Part shown: piece by piece, positions 24,692 through 32,097 of the stretch
How the letters are laid out: each line of letters begins with the position of its first letter
Numbering within the stretch: position 1 is the first letter of the stretch
NCBI GenBank assembly: GCA_937949965.1
Contig: CALFBF010000108.1
Coordinates: 1 to 35,683 of the forward strand
DNA: 35,683 bases
From: an uncultured Roseibacillus sp.
GTDB taxonomy: Bacteria > Verrucomicrobiota > Verrucomicrobiia > Verrucomicrobiales > Akkermansiaceae
Direction: 5' to 3'
Program-made: the position numbers and the translations under genes
Notes under the pieces: model-generated
What the model was told of the DNA's origin: nothing
The model's input: only the letters and a program-made list of their open reading frames with translations
Databases searched by the model: none

Positions 24692-25336
24692 TTGATTCCT
24701 GAGGTGGCGCTGACCGGATTTCCTATTCTCGAACGAGACCTCGCTCTCACCATGCGCGAGGCCGCTCTCGATCATGAGAGTTTTCAAACTCCGATTCGAG
24801 CCTGTGAGCTGTCTCGTTGTCGAGGGATGTGCTGCCACGATGGTGTCTTTGTGGGAGGAGAAGAGCGGCGCGTGATTGCGGAGCTGTTAGAGGGAGTGGA
24901 AGGAGATTATTTTGAAGAGAAAGAAGGTCGCTGGAAGACCCGCACCCTCACTGCGCGAGAAGATCAACTGGGCGAGGACTATCCTTCCCACTTTCCTCGC
25001 ACGAGATGCCAATTTCTCGATGAGAATCATCACTGCCGTCTCCAGAGCAGGGCTCTCAAGGAAGAGCAACATCCTTGGTTCTGGAAGCCCTTTCCCTGTT
25101 GGTTACACCCGCTGAGTTTTCGGCGAGAGGCGGCTTCGGGGCGTCCCGTGCTATCGCTACCTCGCCTGGGAAAGGACCCGGCGGCAGAGCCTGGTTATGA
25201 TGGCTTCGCCTCATGCACTACCTGCGGTCGGGCCGAGTCTACGGGGGAGCCTGCTTGGCAGGTTTTGGCCCCCGAGCTTTCCTTCTTGTCAGAACTCAGT
25301 GGTCGCGACTTATTACGTGAATTGGGTGATGAGTAG
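24692..25336 (+). CDS. Cys-rich protein, YkgJ/DUF3109-like putative metal-binding
   Basis: The 214-aa product carries a cysteine pattern like that of YkgJ/DUF3109-type proteins: CELSRCRGMCCHDGVFV with four Cys, then TRCQFLDENHHCRL, PFPCWLHPL and CTTCGR, giving nine Cys in all plus nearby His. Such proteins are thought to bind Fe-S or Zn, but their role is not established. There is no signal peptide or membrane helix. The track start is TTG 24692; GTG 24704 and ATG 24752 are also in frame, the last leaving out the conserved-looking VALTGFPILERDL, so I keep an early start. Confidence 0.7.
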   Translation: MIPEVALTGFPILERDLALTMREAALDHESFQTPIRACELSRCRGMCCHDGVFVGGEERRVIAELLEGVEGDYFEEKEGRWKTRTLTAREDQLGEDYPSHFPRTRCQFLDENHHCRLQSRALKEEQHPWFWKPFPCWLHPLSFRREAASGRPVLSLPRLGKDPAAEPGYDGFASCTTCGRAESTGEPAWQVLAPELSFLSELSGRDLLRELGDE

Positions 25337-25371
25337 CATCGTTCAATGGATAACTTATTAACTGTAATACT

Positions 25372-26019
25372 ATGAAAATCGTTGTTTCTTTCGTTTCTGT
25401 TTTCACCGTTTTTTTGTGGGCGGAGATTACGATGGCAGAAGAGAGTGCGGTTGAGCTGGGACTCCTGACCAGTCACCCTTCAGCGGAGGTCCGGTTAGCG
25501 GCGGTGGAATCTCTGCGAGCATTAAGGGCCGAAGAAGTGGATCGTTTTTTCAATGACCGGAGTGTCGAGATTCGAGAAGCCGCAATCAAAGCTGCTTACG
25601 ACGAGGGTATCGAAGCCGCGCTGCCGTCACTCGCGCGGTTAGCCCCTCTGATTGCGCGCTCGATAGGGGCGGGAAACCAAGAGTTGCTGCCAATCGCACA
25701 AAGAGCGGTTTATGCCGCTTGGAGGACAGGCCGCGAAGCTGACCTTGCTGCTGTGATTACGATTGCACGTGACCGCGCGATCGATGGGCAAATCAGGCGG
25801 ACGGCGGTGGATGTTTTGAATCTTTGGAATGAACCGCCAGCTGAGGATCCATTCCTCGGAATTATGTGGAAGTTTTCCGACGAGAGAGTTCTTCTGAAAA
25901 GAGAAGCCCTGAGTTGGTTAGGTGAATTCTTAAAAAATAAGGAAGAGGCTAAGCCCCTCTGGAAGGAGTTCACTCAATTGGCTCGTCAGTTTGGTTACAC
26001 TTCTTCTTCAATGTGGTGA
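25372..26019 (+). CDS. Exported HEAT-like repeat protein
   Basis: The 215-aa protein has a signal peptide (MKIVVSFVSVFTVFLWAEITMA) and then helical repeats resembling HEAT/PBS motifs (HPSAEVRLAAVESLRAL, DRSVEIREAAIKAAYD, DGQIRRTAVDVLNLW). Similar helical segments occur in the C-terminal parts of large Planctomycete/Verrucomicrobial secreted proteins, but no catalytic or haem motif is present here. Role unknown, likely protein-protein contact in the periplasm. It starts 35 bases after the Cys-rich gene stop. Confidence 0.7.
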   Translation: MKIVVSFVSVFTVFLWAEITMAEESAVELGLLTSHPSAEVRLAAVESLRALRAEEVDRFFNDRSVEIREAAIKAAYDEGIEAALPSLARLAPLIARSIGAGNQELLPIAQRAVYAAWRTGREADLAAVITIARDRAIDGQIRRTAVDVLNLWNEPPAEDPFLGIMWKFSDERVLLKREALSWLGEFLKNKEEAKPLWKEFTQLARQFGYTSSSMW

Positions 26020-26082
26020 CAATGATTTCAGAGCTTTTTTTTGAATGTGAGTAAGCTTGTGTTACAGTTCTCCTAATAAACC

Positions 26083-26484
26083 GTGGTTCAATCAATTACA
26101 GCCTTGTTTCTGGCGATTCTCATCGGAAATCCGATGTGTTTTGGGGTCGCTCTGAAGATGCTCGTTGAGAAGAACGCTTCTTCCACAAACTGCTATTCGA
26201 GCTGTTGTGAACATGAGCTTGCAAGGGAGTTAGAGGAAGAGGGACCGGAACCGATTTCGTGTCTCTGTTTCCTCGACAAGGAAGAGATTTCTCCTGAAGC
26301 GAACCCCATCTGGGTGAAACCTCCTCAAGAGGAGAAGCTGAGAGCATTGGGGGTGTTTGATCGAGAACTCGTTCGGATTCACCTTTCTTCGGCAGTGAGC
26401 CACGTTAGTAAGTGGCCTCCCGATCGTTTTGTCGTAATCCAGCATCGAGAGCGTCTTTCTCTCCAAGGGTGCTACCTCCTTTGA
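26083..26484 (+). CDS. Small secreted Cys-rich protein, unknown function
   Basis: The 133-aa ORF starts with GTG 26083 and has a hydrophobic N-terminus (ITALFLAILIGNPMC), followed by cysteine clusters NCYSSCCEHE and SCLCFLDKEE, and a C-terminus ending in hydrophobic CYLL. The pattern resembles short verrucomicrobial secreted proteins of the type NPxCC...CxC, which have no assigned function and are plausible metal-binders. It sits 269 bases upstream of the TGA-containing beta-barrel gene. An open frame continues past its TGA for ~390 bases, but without Cys context or a hairpin, so I treat TGA as the real stop. Confidence 0.6.
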   Translation: MVQSITALFLAILIGNPMCFGVALKMLVEKNASSTNCYSSCCEHELARELEEEGPEPISCLCFLDKEEISPEANPIWVKPPQEEKLRALGVFDRELVRIHLSSAVSHVSKWPPDRFVVIQHRERLSLQGCYLL

Positions 26485-26752
26485 GGTTTTGGTTTTTGTC
26501 CCTGTATCTGTCTGCGTCCGCACCGTTCACTTTCGTGCCGTGGTCTTCTAGTTCTCTTTGTTAGAACGGACTCATCGCTTCTGTTAGTTAGGCGTTTCCC
26601 AATGTCTCTTTGGGCTTGCAACTCTGCGGTCCTACCGACTCTGACGAACGTGGATTATCCGTCTGCGCTCACCTTTTTCTTTCTCCTCTGCAAGAGATGC
26701 GGTGGAGAAGCAAAACCAAGATTTTATCCCTTTCACCTACCTCAAAGAAACA

Positions 26753-27655
26753 ATGAAATTTACCTCATTGCTTGCCGCTATTTTCTTTCTCCCATTTTCC
26801 GCCTTTGGATGAGACGGCTGAAAACTCATCGCACCGCCAGTTGGCGGTGCTACTATTTCCCACGGCTCGGATTTTAGCCTTTCGGTCAATTATCAGTTTC
26901 GCAGAAACGACGATATTTTCAGGGGAGATTCTCGCGTGGCGAATGCTTCGGACTTTGCTGCGGAGCTCAATATTGTCGCGCTCTCTGGGAGTTACCGCTT
27001 GAATCGTCATTGGTCTTTTTCGGTCTTCGTTCCTTTTGTGGACGGAGTGACCGAAGAGCAAGGTCAGGCAGACATTAGAATCAATGGACTGGGTGATGTT
27101 TCGGTCTCCGCAATTTATTCTCCCTGGTCAGGCGAGGACTCTTGGTTGGCGGGGTTGGGCTTCAATGCCGGACTGATTCTTCCTACCGGAGAGTCCAGTG
27201 ATGATCCGAATGTGGGGGTAGTGAACCCCCATGTTTTTCAGCTCGGAACAGGGGCAACTCAGTTGACTTTGGGCGCGAGTTACTTTGGTCAAGTTGATGA
27301 GGATTGGTCTTACTTCACCAGTGTCGGAGTTTCCTTGCCGCTTCACGAAGGGAGGGATGATTTTCTTCCTGCAGAGACTTTCTCTTGGCAGCTAGGAACG
27401 AGTAGAAAGCTCACCGAGAATCTGAGTGCCAAGTTGACTCTGAGCCTCTTCCATGGCGAGAGAGATGAGTTCTTGGATCAAGAGATTGGAAACACTGGTT
27501 CGACCACTTTAAGCCTTGCTCCAGCCTTGAGCTATGCCCTCACCGATAAGCTCACTACTTCGCTATCGGTGACCATTCCGGTGTATCGCCGAGCTAATGA
27601 AACGGCCCTCGTCGTCGGCCCTCTGTGGTCAGCGGGAATGAACTACCGATTCTAG
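26753..27655 (+). CDS. Outer-membrane beta-barrel protein, candidate selenoprotein with UxxU after the signal peptide
   Basis: The ORF track starts at GTG 26936, but the same frame continues upstream through TGA 26819 and TGA 26810 to ATG 26753, where a signal peptide begins (MKFTSLLAAIFFLPFSAFG). The product would be 300 aa with residues 20 and 23 encoded by TGA: FSAFG-U-DG-U-KLIAPP. The body has alternating beta strands (FSLSVNYQF, WSFSVFVPF, LTLGASYFG) and a final Phe (AGMNYRF), as expected of outer-membrane barrels of the MetA/phenol-degradation transporter-like group. Without the upstream part the protein would have no export signal. The motif would be a redox or metal pair at the mature N-terminus. 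The alternative is a double nonsense mutation. Confidence 0.72.
26810..26821 (+). other. Two in-frame UGA codons (U-D-G-U)
   Basis: UGA at 26810-26812 and 26819-26821 with GAC GGC between. Coding in the same frame is clear on both sides: signal peptide upstream, barrel downstream. Cys at both places would give CDGC. Confidence 0.65.
26831..26850 (+). promoter_or_regulatory. Candidate bacterial SECIS hairpin of the beta-barrel gene
   Basis: GCACCGCC and GGCGGUGC form a perfect eight-pair stem closing the loop AGUU. The loop begins 17 nt after the second UGA and 26 nt after the first, so one hairpin fits the 16-37 nt window for both. The second loop base is G, as the bSECIS model asks. A dispersed intergenic hairpin repeat is the alternative explanation. 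Confidence 0.55.
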
Positions 27656-27693
27656 TCGGATGGAGAGATAAGGTCTTTACGAAATGAAAATCT

Positions 27694-27707
27694 ACTAGAA
27701 TTCTAGT
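27694..27707. repeat. 14-bp perfect palindrome ACTAGAATTCTAGT
   Basis: The palindrome has no loop bases and lies in the AT-rich gap between the barrel gene and aqpZ, with a short T-run after it on the plus strand. It could be an operator, or a weak terminator of the barrel gene. Confidence 0.4.
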
Positions 27708-27849
27708 TTTTGATTTAAGCGAAAGTAAGCTTCATGCTAACTGTTTAAAAATCATTAACTTAAGTAATGATTGCTCTTCAATTTATTTAAAATTTCTGAG
27801 CCAATCTTTTGTGGCTATTTCGTGAGAATGTGCGTCTACTCGCTTGCTT

Positions 27850-28536
27850 ATGAAAAAATATGTAGCGGAATTTATCGGGACCTTCTGGTTGGTATTAGGA
27901 GGTTGTGGTAGCGCAGTTTTGGCTGCCGGAGTGGCGGATGTCGGCATTGGGTGGGTCGGTGTTTCTTTCGCTTTTGGTTTGACTGTCCTCACTATGGCTT
28001 ATGCTATTGGTCATATATCAGGTTGTCATCTTAACCCTGCTGTTTCCATTGGTCTCTGGGCTGGAGGACGATTTTCTTCGAAGGAACTTGGACCTTATAT
28101 TGTGGCGCAAGTGGTGGGAGGAGCCTTGGGTGCGCTTGTTCTTTTCTTAATCATGTCTGGGAGAGAGATCGGTGGTTTCGCGACTAATGGTTTCGGCGAA
28201 ACATCTCCCGAAGGATTTGGGCTGATGCCTGCTTTTTTGACTGAGGTTGTGATGACCGCTTTCTTCCTCATTATTATTCTTGGTGCAACCGATGGCCGTG
28301 CTCCGGCAGGATTTGCGCCCATTGCGATTGGCTTAGGTTTGACCCTCATTCACCTCATCAGTATTCCGGTTACGAATACGTCCGTAAACCCCGCTCGAAG
28401 CACTGCCGTTGCACTCTTCGTTGGTGGAGCTGCCATGAAGCAACTTTGGCTCTTCTGGGTAGCCCCCATTATCGGTGGTTTCCTTGGTGCCGTGATTTAT
28501 AAGTTCATTGGTTCTTCCGACGACGCTAATAGCTAA
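27850..28536 (+). CDS. aqpZ: Aquaporin Z
   Basis: The 228-aa protein is a water channel of the MIP family. It has six hydrophobic helices with [11 protein letters not shown] in the first half and [12 protein letters not shown] in the second; Ser after NPAR and the NTSVNPARS context are AqpZ-type and contrast with the glycerol-type NPARD of the other MIP gene. I start at ATG 27850 ([24 protein letters not shown]); the TTG two codons earlier in the track is not needed. The preceding ~190 bases are AT-rich and probably hold its promoter. An intrinsic terminator follows. Confidence 0.95.
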   Translation: MKKYVAEFIGTFWLVLGGCGSAVLAAGVADVGIGWVGVSFAFGLTVLTMAYAIGHISGCHLNPAVSIGLWAGGRFSSKELGPYIVAQVVGGALGALVLFLIMSGREIGGFATNGFGETSPEGFGLMPAFLTEVVMTAFFLIIILGATDGRAPAGFAPIAIGLGLTLIHLISIPVTNTSVNPARSTAVALFVGGAAMKQLWLFWVAPIIGGFLGAVIYKFIGSSDDANS

Positions 28537-28558
28537 AGCACATTAAACTTTCTAACCT

Positions 28559-28594
28559 CCCAGTTCTTCTTTTCTTGGAAGGCTGGGATTTTTT
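28559..28594 (+). terminator. Intrinsic terminator after aqpZ
   Basis: CCCAG...CTGGG with an inner CTTC/GAAG pairing forms a hairpin and is followed by A and six T residues. It lies 22 bases after the aqpZ stop and just before the convergent end of the carotenoid operon. Confidence 0.8.
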
Positions 28595-28609
28595 GTGGTT
28601 TCTGATCTC

Positions 28610-28939
28610 TTATTCGTCTTCTGCTAGGAGCTGCGCCAAGGCCTGTTGCGCTCGGACACGGAGAAGTTTGCGAATTCCGATAAGGAGTAAGATTGGGCAC
28701 ACGACCCAGGCTGAGAAGCGATAGAGATCCCCCGGGTGTTGTCCGATGAGGAGATGACTCTTTGGAGAAAGGTCCGCCAAGCTGCCTGCGATTCTGAAAT
28801 TGATGGCGCTGAAAGCGGTGCCCGCACAGGTCCAGACGGTGAGGGGCCAAGGTTGCTTACTGCGGAGGATTCCGAATAGGACTGCGAGGGGCACTCCGCC
28901 TAGGACTGCGATTTTAATGATGAGAGTCAGCCAGTCCAT
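28610..28939 (-). CDS. Small membrane protein at the end of the carotenoid operon
   Basis: The 109-aa product has three hydrophobic segments (about 5-23, 33-52 and 72-90) and a short charged tail (LLRVRAQQALAQLLAEDE). I do not recognise the family. It begins four bases after the stop of the acyltransferase gene, on the same strand, so it is probably co-translated with the carotenoid genes and could help in membrane placement or in the final steps. The frame is the only long one here and its composition is membrane-like, which makes me accept it as real. Confidence 0.6.
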   Translation of the reverse strand: MDWLTLIIKIAVLGGVPLAVLFGILRSKQPWPLTVWTCAGTAFSAINFRIAGSLADLSPKSHLLIGQHPGDLYRFSAWVVCPILLLIGIRKLLRVRAQQALAQLLAEDE

Positions 28940-28943
28940 GGGT

Positions 28944-29432
28944 CTAGTGGATGGGGGATTTGCGATGGGGGAGAACCTTGTTAAGGCGGGCGCGGGTATG
29001 ACGCTGTGACACGAGGCAGGGTAAGTTGGAGAGGATGGCGTAGACGATAATCACGGTGTTAGCAGGATAAGGATTCCAGATCACGAAAAGTAAGATGGCC
29101 GTCATCTGAACCCAATGAGAGAATTCTCCTCGGCAGGTCTCGATCCGAAAGTCGGTGAGATAAGCTTGGTCTCGGGATTGGAGGGAGCCTTTCGCAAAGC
29201 CCGAGAACCAACTAGCACCGTCGGGGAGTTTATCTTTCCAAGCTCGGACTCGGAAAAAACGCTCATAGAAGGTTCCGTGTTTTTCCCAAGTGCGAATTCG
29301 AAAGAGAGGGGACTGGGGCTGAAACCTTTCGCTGGCCAATCGGGTTGTTCGCCAAGCAATGAGGAGGTGGCTTACCGGAATCCCAATGACATTGAGGAGG
29401 ACGATAGCGAGGGCTGGCAGTTCAATAAACAT
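28944..29432 (-). CDS. crtO: CrtO-type glycosyl-carotenoate acyltransferase
   Basis: The 162-aa membrane protein resembles glycosyl-4,4'-diaponeurosporenoate acyltransferase, which in staphyloxanthin synthesis esterifies a fatty acid onto the sugar of the carotenoid glycosyl ester. Visible are an N-terminal membrane helix, the family-like stretch WEKHGTFYERFFRVRAWKDKLPDG and a C-terminal hydrophobic hairpin with IWNPYPANTVIIVYAILSN. Its ATG overlaps the end of the glycosyltransferase gene by 11 bases, so translation is coupled. The name CrtO is used here in the staphylococcal sense, not for carotenoid ketolase. Confidence 0.85.
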   Translation of the reverse strand: MFIELPALAIVLLNVIGIPVSHLLIAWRTTRLASERFQPQSPLFRIRTWEKHGTFYERFFRVRAWKDKLPDGASWFSGFAKGSLQSRDQAYLTDFRIETCRGEFSHWVQMTAILLFVIWNPYPANTVIIVYAILSNLPCLVSQRHTRARLNKVLPHRKSPIH

Positions 29433-30516
29433 CGCGTCCTTTCCAGTTGGTTTGGATGCCTAATTTTTTTTCTAACAGAGATGTGAAGAAAAGGATCTGA
29501 TAAAAGATGAGACCTAAGGGGAAGAGAAAAGCGTTCAGGAGAGAAAAGCTTCCTACTTGGCGAAAAGCCCACGCGCATTGGCTGGCGAAGAGAAGATACG
29601 CGAGGCTAACTACTAGTGTAAAAGAGGGCTCCGCAGAGGGGAGAAAGAAGAGACTGACGACGGTCATCATCCCTGCAGTGAGCCAGAGCGAGATGAGGAT
29701 GAGTGCTCGTGGTGCCGCTTGCTTAGCTCCAGAGGTGAACCCTTTTTTCCAGCTTCTCCAAAGTTCTAGGAACCCTCCCGAAAACATGCGCATGGAGAGG
29801 GTGCCTTTTCCCAAGAAGCAATTGCGGGAAAATCCTTCTTCTCGCAAAAAGGCTGCGAGGTGGAAGTTTTCGAGAATTTGGTTGCGAACTTTGTTATGTC
29901 CTTCGACTTGTTCGTAGGTTTTTTTGGCGATAAGAAGGCTTTGTCCGAAGAGGGCGGAGGATTGGCGACTGCGTGTAGGGTAGCCAAAGGAACTCGAACC
30001 AGCTGCCATGATGAGATTGAAGAAAGCAGAAAGCTCCTCGGTCCAGCTTGCGATGCGATGGTAAGGGCAGAGGGATGAGACTTGGGTGGGGTCACCAGTG
30101 AGAGCGAGAATTTTGACAAAGGCATCGGGCTCTAACCAGACGTCAGCATCGAGAAAAAGCAGCCACTCGCCAGTGGCTTGGTTGGCACCTTGTTGGCAGG
30201 CCCAGGGCTTACCTTTCCAGTCATCTGGGAGGGAAGGAGGAGTGATTACTCGGGCTCCGTTTTCGAGCGCGATGCGGGCGGTGTGGTCAGTAGAATCGTC
30301 GTCGACCACGATGATTTCGTGAGGCTGGTTCGAACCATGGTGAAAGGAGGTGAGGAGTTTTGGAAGGTTCGTTTCCTCATTACGAGCGGGGATGATCACA
30401 GAGATCTTCTGCGGAGAAGGAGCTACTGTGGGAGAAGTTAAGAAGCGTGGTTGCCCGAATACGAGCCTGATCGCAAAGGATAGCATGATAGCGAGAATGG
30501 GCGCGATGAGGAGCAT
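29422..30516 (-). CDS. crtQ: CrtQ-type carotenoid glycosyltransferase (GT2)
   Basis: The 364-aa protein has an N-terminal helix (residues ~2-20), a GT-A catalytic domain with ISVIIPARNEE, HEIIVVDDDSTDHT and the metal-binding LLFLDADVWLEPDAF, and two or three C-terminal helices that tether it to the membrane. PPSLPDDWKGKPWACQQGA is typical of the group around 4,4'-diaponeurosporenoate glycosyltransferase, which joins a sugar to the terminal carboxylate of a C30 carotenoic acid. It starts three bases after the desaturase stop and overlaps the acyltransferase start. The sugar donor cannot be read from sequence. Confidence 0.88.
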   Translation of the reverse strand: MLLIAPILAIMLSFAIRLVFGQPRFLTSPTVAPSPQKISVIIPARNEETNLPKLLTSFHHGSNQPHEIIVVDDDSTDHTARIALENGARVITPPSLPDDWKGKPWACQQGANQATGEWLLFLDADVWLEPDAFVKILALTGDPTQVSSLCPYHRIASWTEELSAFFNLIMAAGSSSFGYPTRSRQSSALFGQSLLIAKKTYEQVEGHNKVRNQILENFHLAAFLREEGFSRNCFLGKGTLSMRMFSGGFLELWRSWKKGFTSGAKQAAPRALILISLWLTAGMMTVVSLFFLPSAEPSFTLVVSLAYLLFASQCAWAFRQVGSFSLLNAFLFPLGLIFYQILFFTSLLEKKLGIQTNWKGRDVY

Positions 30517-30519
30517 CTC

Positions 30520-32019
30520 TTAAGCTTGCGAATGTTTGGCGACGATCCGATCCGCGACCTTTTGCCCGGAGAGAATCACCATCGGCATTCCTCCTCCAGG
30601 ATTGATGCTGCCTCCGCAGAAGTAGAGATTCTCATACTTACTACTCGTCTTGGGAGCCTTGAAACCTCGGTTTAATTTCCAGTCACTAACAACCCCGTAG
30701 ATAGACCCTTTGTGAGAGCGATACATGCGCTCGATGTCCACCGGAGTGAGGAAGTCTTCGGTGACGATGTGTTTACGCAGGTCGGGGCAACAGATGCGTT
30801 CCATCTTATCGAGGACGCGCTCGCGCAGTGCGAGGTAGTCCTCGTGAGTAATCGAGCCGTCATCGGAGAGAGGAGGGATGTGGGGCAGGATTTTGATGTT
30901 ATCGCAGCCTTCGGGGGCTTTGGAAGGATCGGTGCGTGTGGGCGCGACGACGTAGAGAGTGGGGTCATCGGGTAGTTGCCCTTTCTCGAAGACAGTTTTG
31001 AAGTGCTTGTGCTGATTCTGTGAATAAATGAAATTATGATGCGCTAGCTTGGGGTAGATGCAGTCGGTGCCGAGATGAATAACGAGCCCTGAGCAAGCGG
31101 GTTCGAACTTGTCGAATTTACCGAGAAATTTCTCCGACTCGCCTAGTAGTTTCTGGTAAGTAGGCACTACTTCCATGTTGCTCACCACCGTGTCGTAGGA
31201 GCGTTGTTGGCCACCTGCGAGAGTGATCCCAGTTACTTTTTTCCCCTGACGGTTAATGGCTGTCACGTCGGCGCTGAGGTGAATGTTAATTCCCATCTCG
31301 CGCATCAGTTTTTCTAATCCCTCTGCGAGGTGATACATGCCCCCACGGACATACCAAAGACCGTAGTCGAACTGGATGATGGGCATCATGTTCATATACC
31401 CCGGGGCAGCTAGGGCGGAGGAACCAACGTATTTGATAAAGTATTCGAAGATACTGCGCAGAGCCGGATCGGTGAACCGTTTCTCAATAGAACCCGCCAT
31501 CGTGGGGCGATAGTCGATTTCGCGGCCAAGGCGACTCAGGCCATAATGACGGATGAATTCCCAGAGACCGTCTAACCCTTCTTGCAGATACCCAGAGTCG
31601 ATGACCTTGTATTGCTGGCGGGCGTAGGCGAGGAAGTTCTGCAGCTCTTGCCAATGTTGCTCCGTATTGCCGGGTAGTTTGGCGAGTTCTTGACGCATGA
31701 GATCGGGCTCTTCGAAAAGATCAAGCGTGAGACCGTCTTCGAAAAAATTGCGCCAGTGGGGGGTGACGGAATCGAGCTGAAAGTAATCTTCCATTTTCTT
31801 GCCGGCACGCTGGAAGAGGTCTTGGAAGATCTGCGGAAGCGTGAAAATGGAAGGCCCCAGGTCAAAGGTGAAGCCGTCTTGTGCGAGGACGTTGAGCTTG
31901 CCTCCCAAGTGAGCATTTTTTTCGAAAAGATCGACCTCGTATCCTGCCGCTCGCAAGGAGATTGCGGCGGACATTCCACCCAGACCACCGCCGATTATCG
32001 CTACCCGAGAAGCTTGCAT
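30520..32019 (-). CDS. Carotenoid desaturase/oxidase (CrtN/CrtP/CrtI family)
   Basis: From ATG 32019 the flavoprotein is 499 aa, the usual CrtN/CrtP size. The N-terminus has the FAD dinucleotide motif VAIIGGGLGGMSAAISLRAAGYEVDLFEKN followed by GGKLNVL and FDLGPSIFTL; the C-terminus has NLYFCGGSINPGGGMPMVILSGQKVADRI. The track start at 32094 adds 25 residues before the FAD motif and overlaps the divergent gene. CrtN introduces double bonds into diapophytoene; CrtP oxidises the terminal methyl to an aldehyde. Sequence alone does not tell which it is; the dehydrogenase, glycosyl- and acyltransferase beside it need the aldehyde, so a CrtP-type role is attractive. It leads the minus-strand arm. 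Confidence 0.88.
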   Translation of the reverse strand: MQASRVAIIGGGLGGMSAAISLRAAGYEVDLFEKNAHLGGKLNVLAQDGFTFDLGPSIFTLPQIFQDLFQRAGKKMEDYFQLDSVTPHWRNFFEDGLTLDLFEEPDLMRQELAKLPGNTEQHWQELQNFLAYARQQYKVIDSGYLQEGLDGLWEFIRHYGLSRLGREIDYRPTMAGSIEKRFTDPALRSIFEYFIKYVGSSALAAPGYMNMMPIIQFDYGLWYVRGGMYHLAEGLEKLMREMGINIHLSADVTAINRQGKKVTGITLAGGQQRSYDTVVSNMEVVPTYQKLLGESEKFLGKFDKFEPACSGLVIHLGTDCIYPKLAHHNFIYSQNQHKHFKTVFEKGQLPDDPTLYVVAPTRTDPSKAPEGCDNIKILPHIPPLSDDGSITHEDYLALRERVLDKMERICCPDLRKHIVTEDFLTPVDIERMYRSHKGSIYGVVSDWKLNRGFKAPKTSSKYENLYFCGGSINPGGGMPMVILSGQKVADRIVAKHSQA

Positions 32020-32097
32020 GGCACGACCGTTTGCTGGGAATAACCCCTTGTCAATGGCTAGGCCGCTCTTAGTGTGAGGCGACCTCTTCCTCAAGCT
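32020..32097. promoter_or_regulatory. Divergent promoter region of the carotenoid genes
   Basis: Only 78 bases separate the two proposed starts, so both arms must be controlled from here or by promoters inside the flanking ORF ends. TTGTCA at 32048-32053 with a weak TAGTGT 16 bases later could serve the plus arm. Confidence 0.35.

Noticed and set aside
26485-26877. Open frame continuing after the TGA of the Cys-rich protein, considered as a third selenocysteine read-through
   Set aside because: The TGA is not at a Cys-type motif, no SECIS-like hairpin follows, and the downstream translation has no domain and overlaps the beta-barrel gene in another frame.
17366-27655. Genome-wide reassignment of UGA to Cys or Trp as explanation for the in-frame TGA codons
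   Set aside because: Several well-recognised genes in the window end normally at TGA (for example the RimB-type gene at 7374 and the 7TM gene at 8882, both in ATGA overlaps), so UGA is a stop here.
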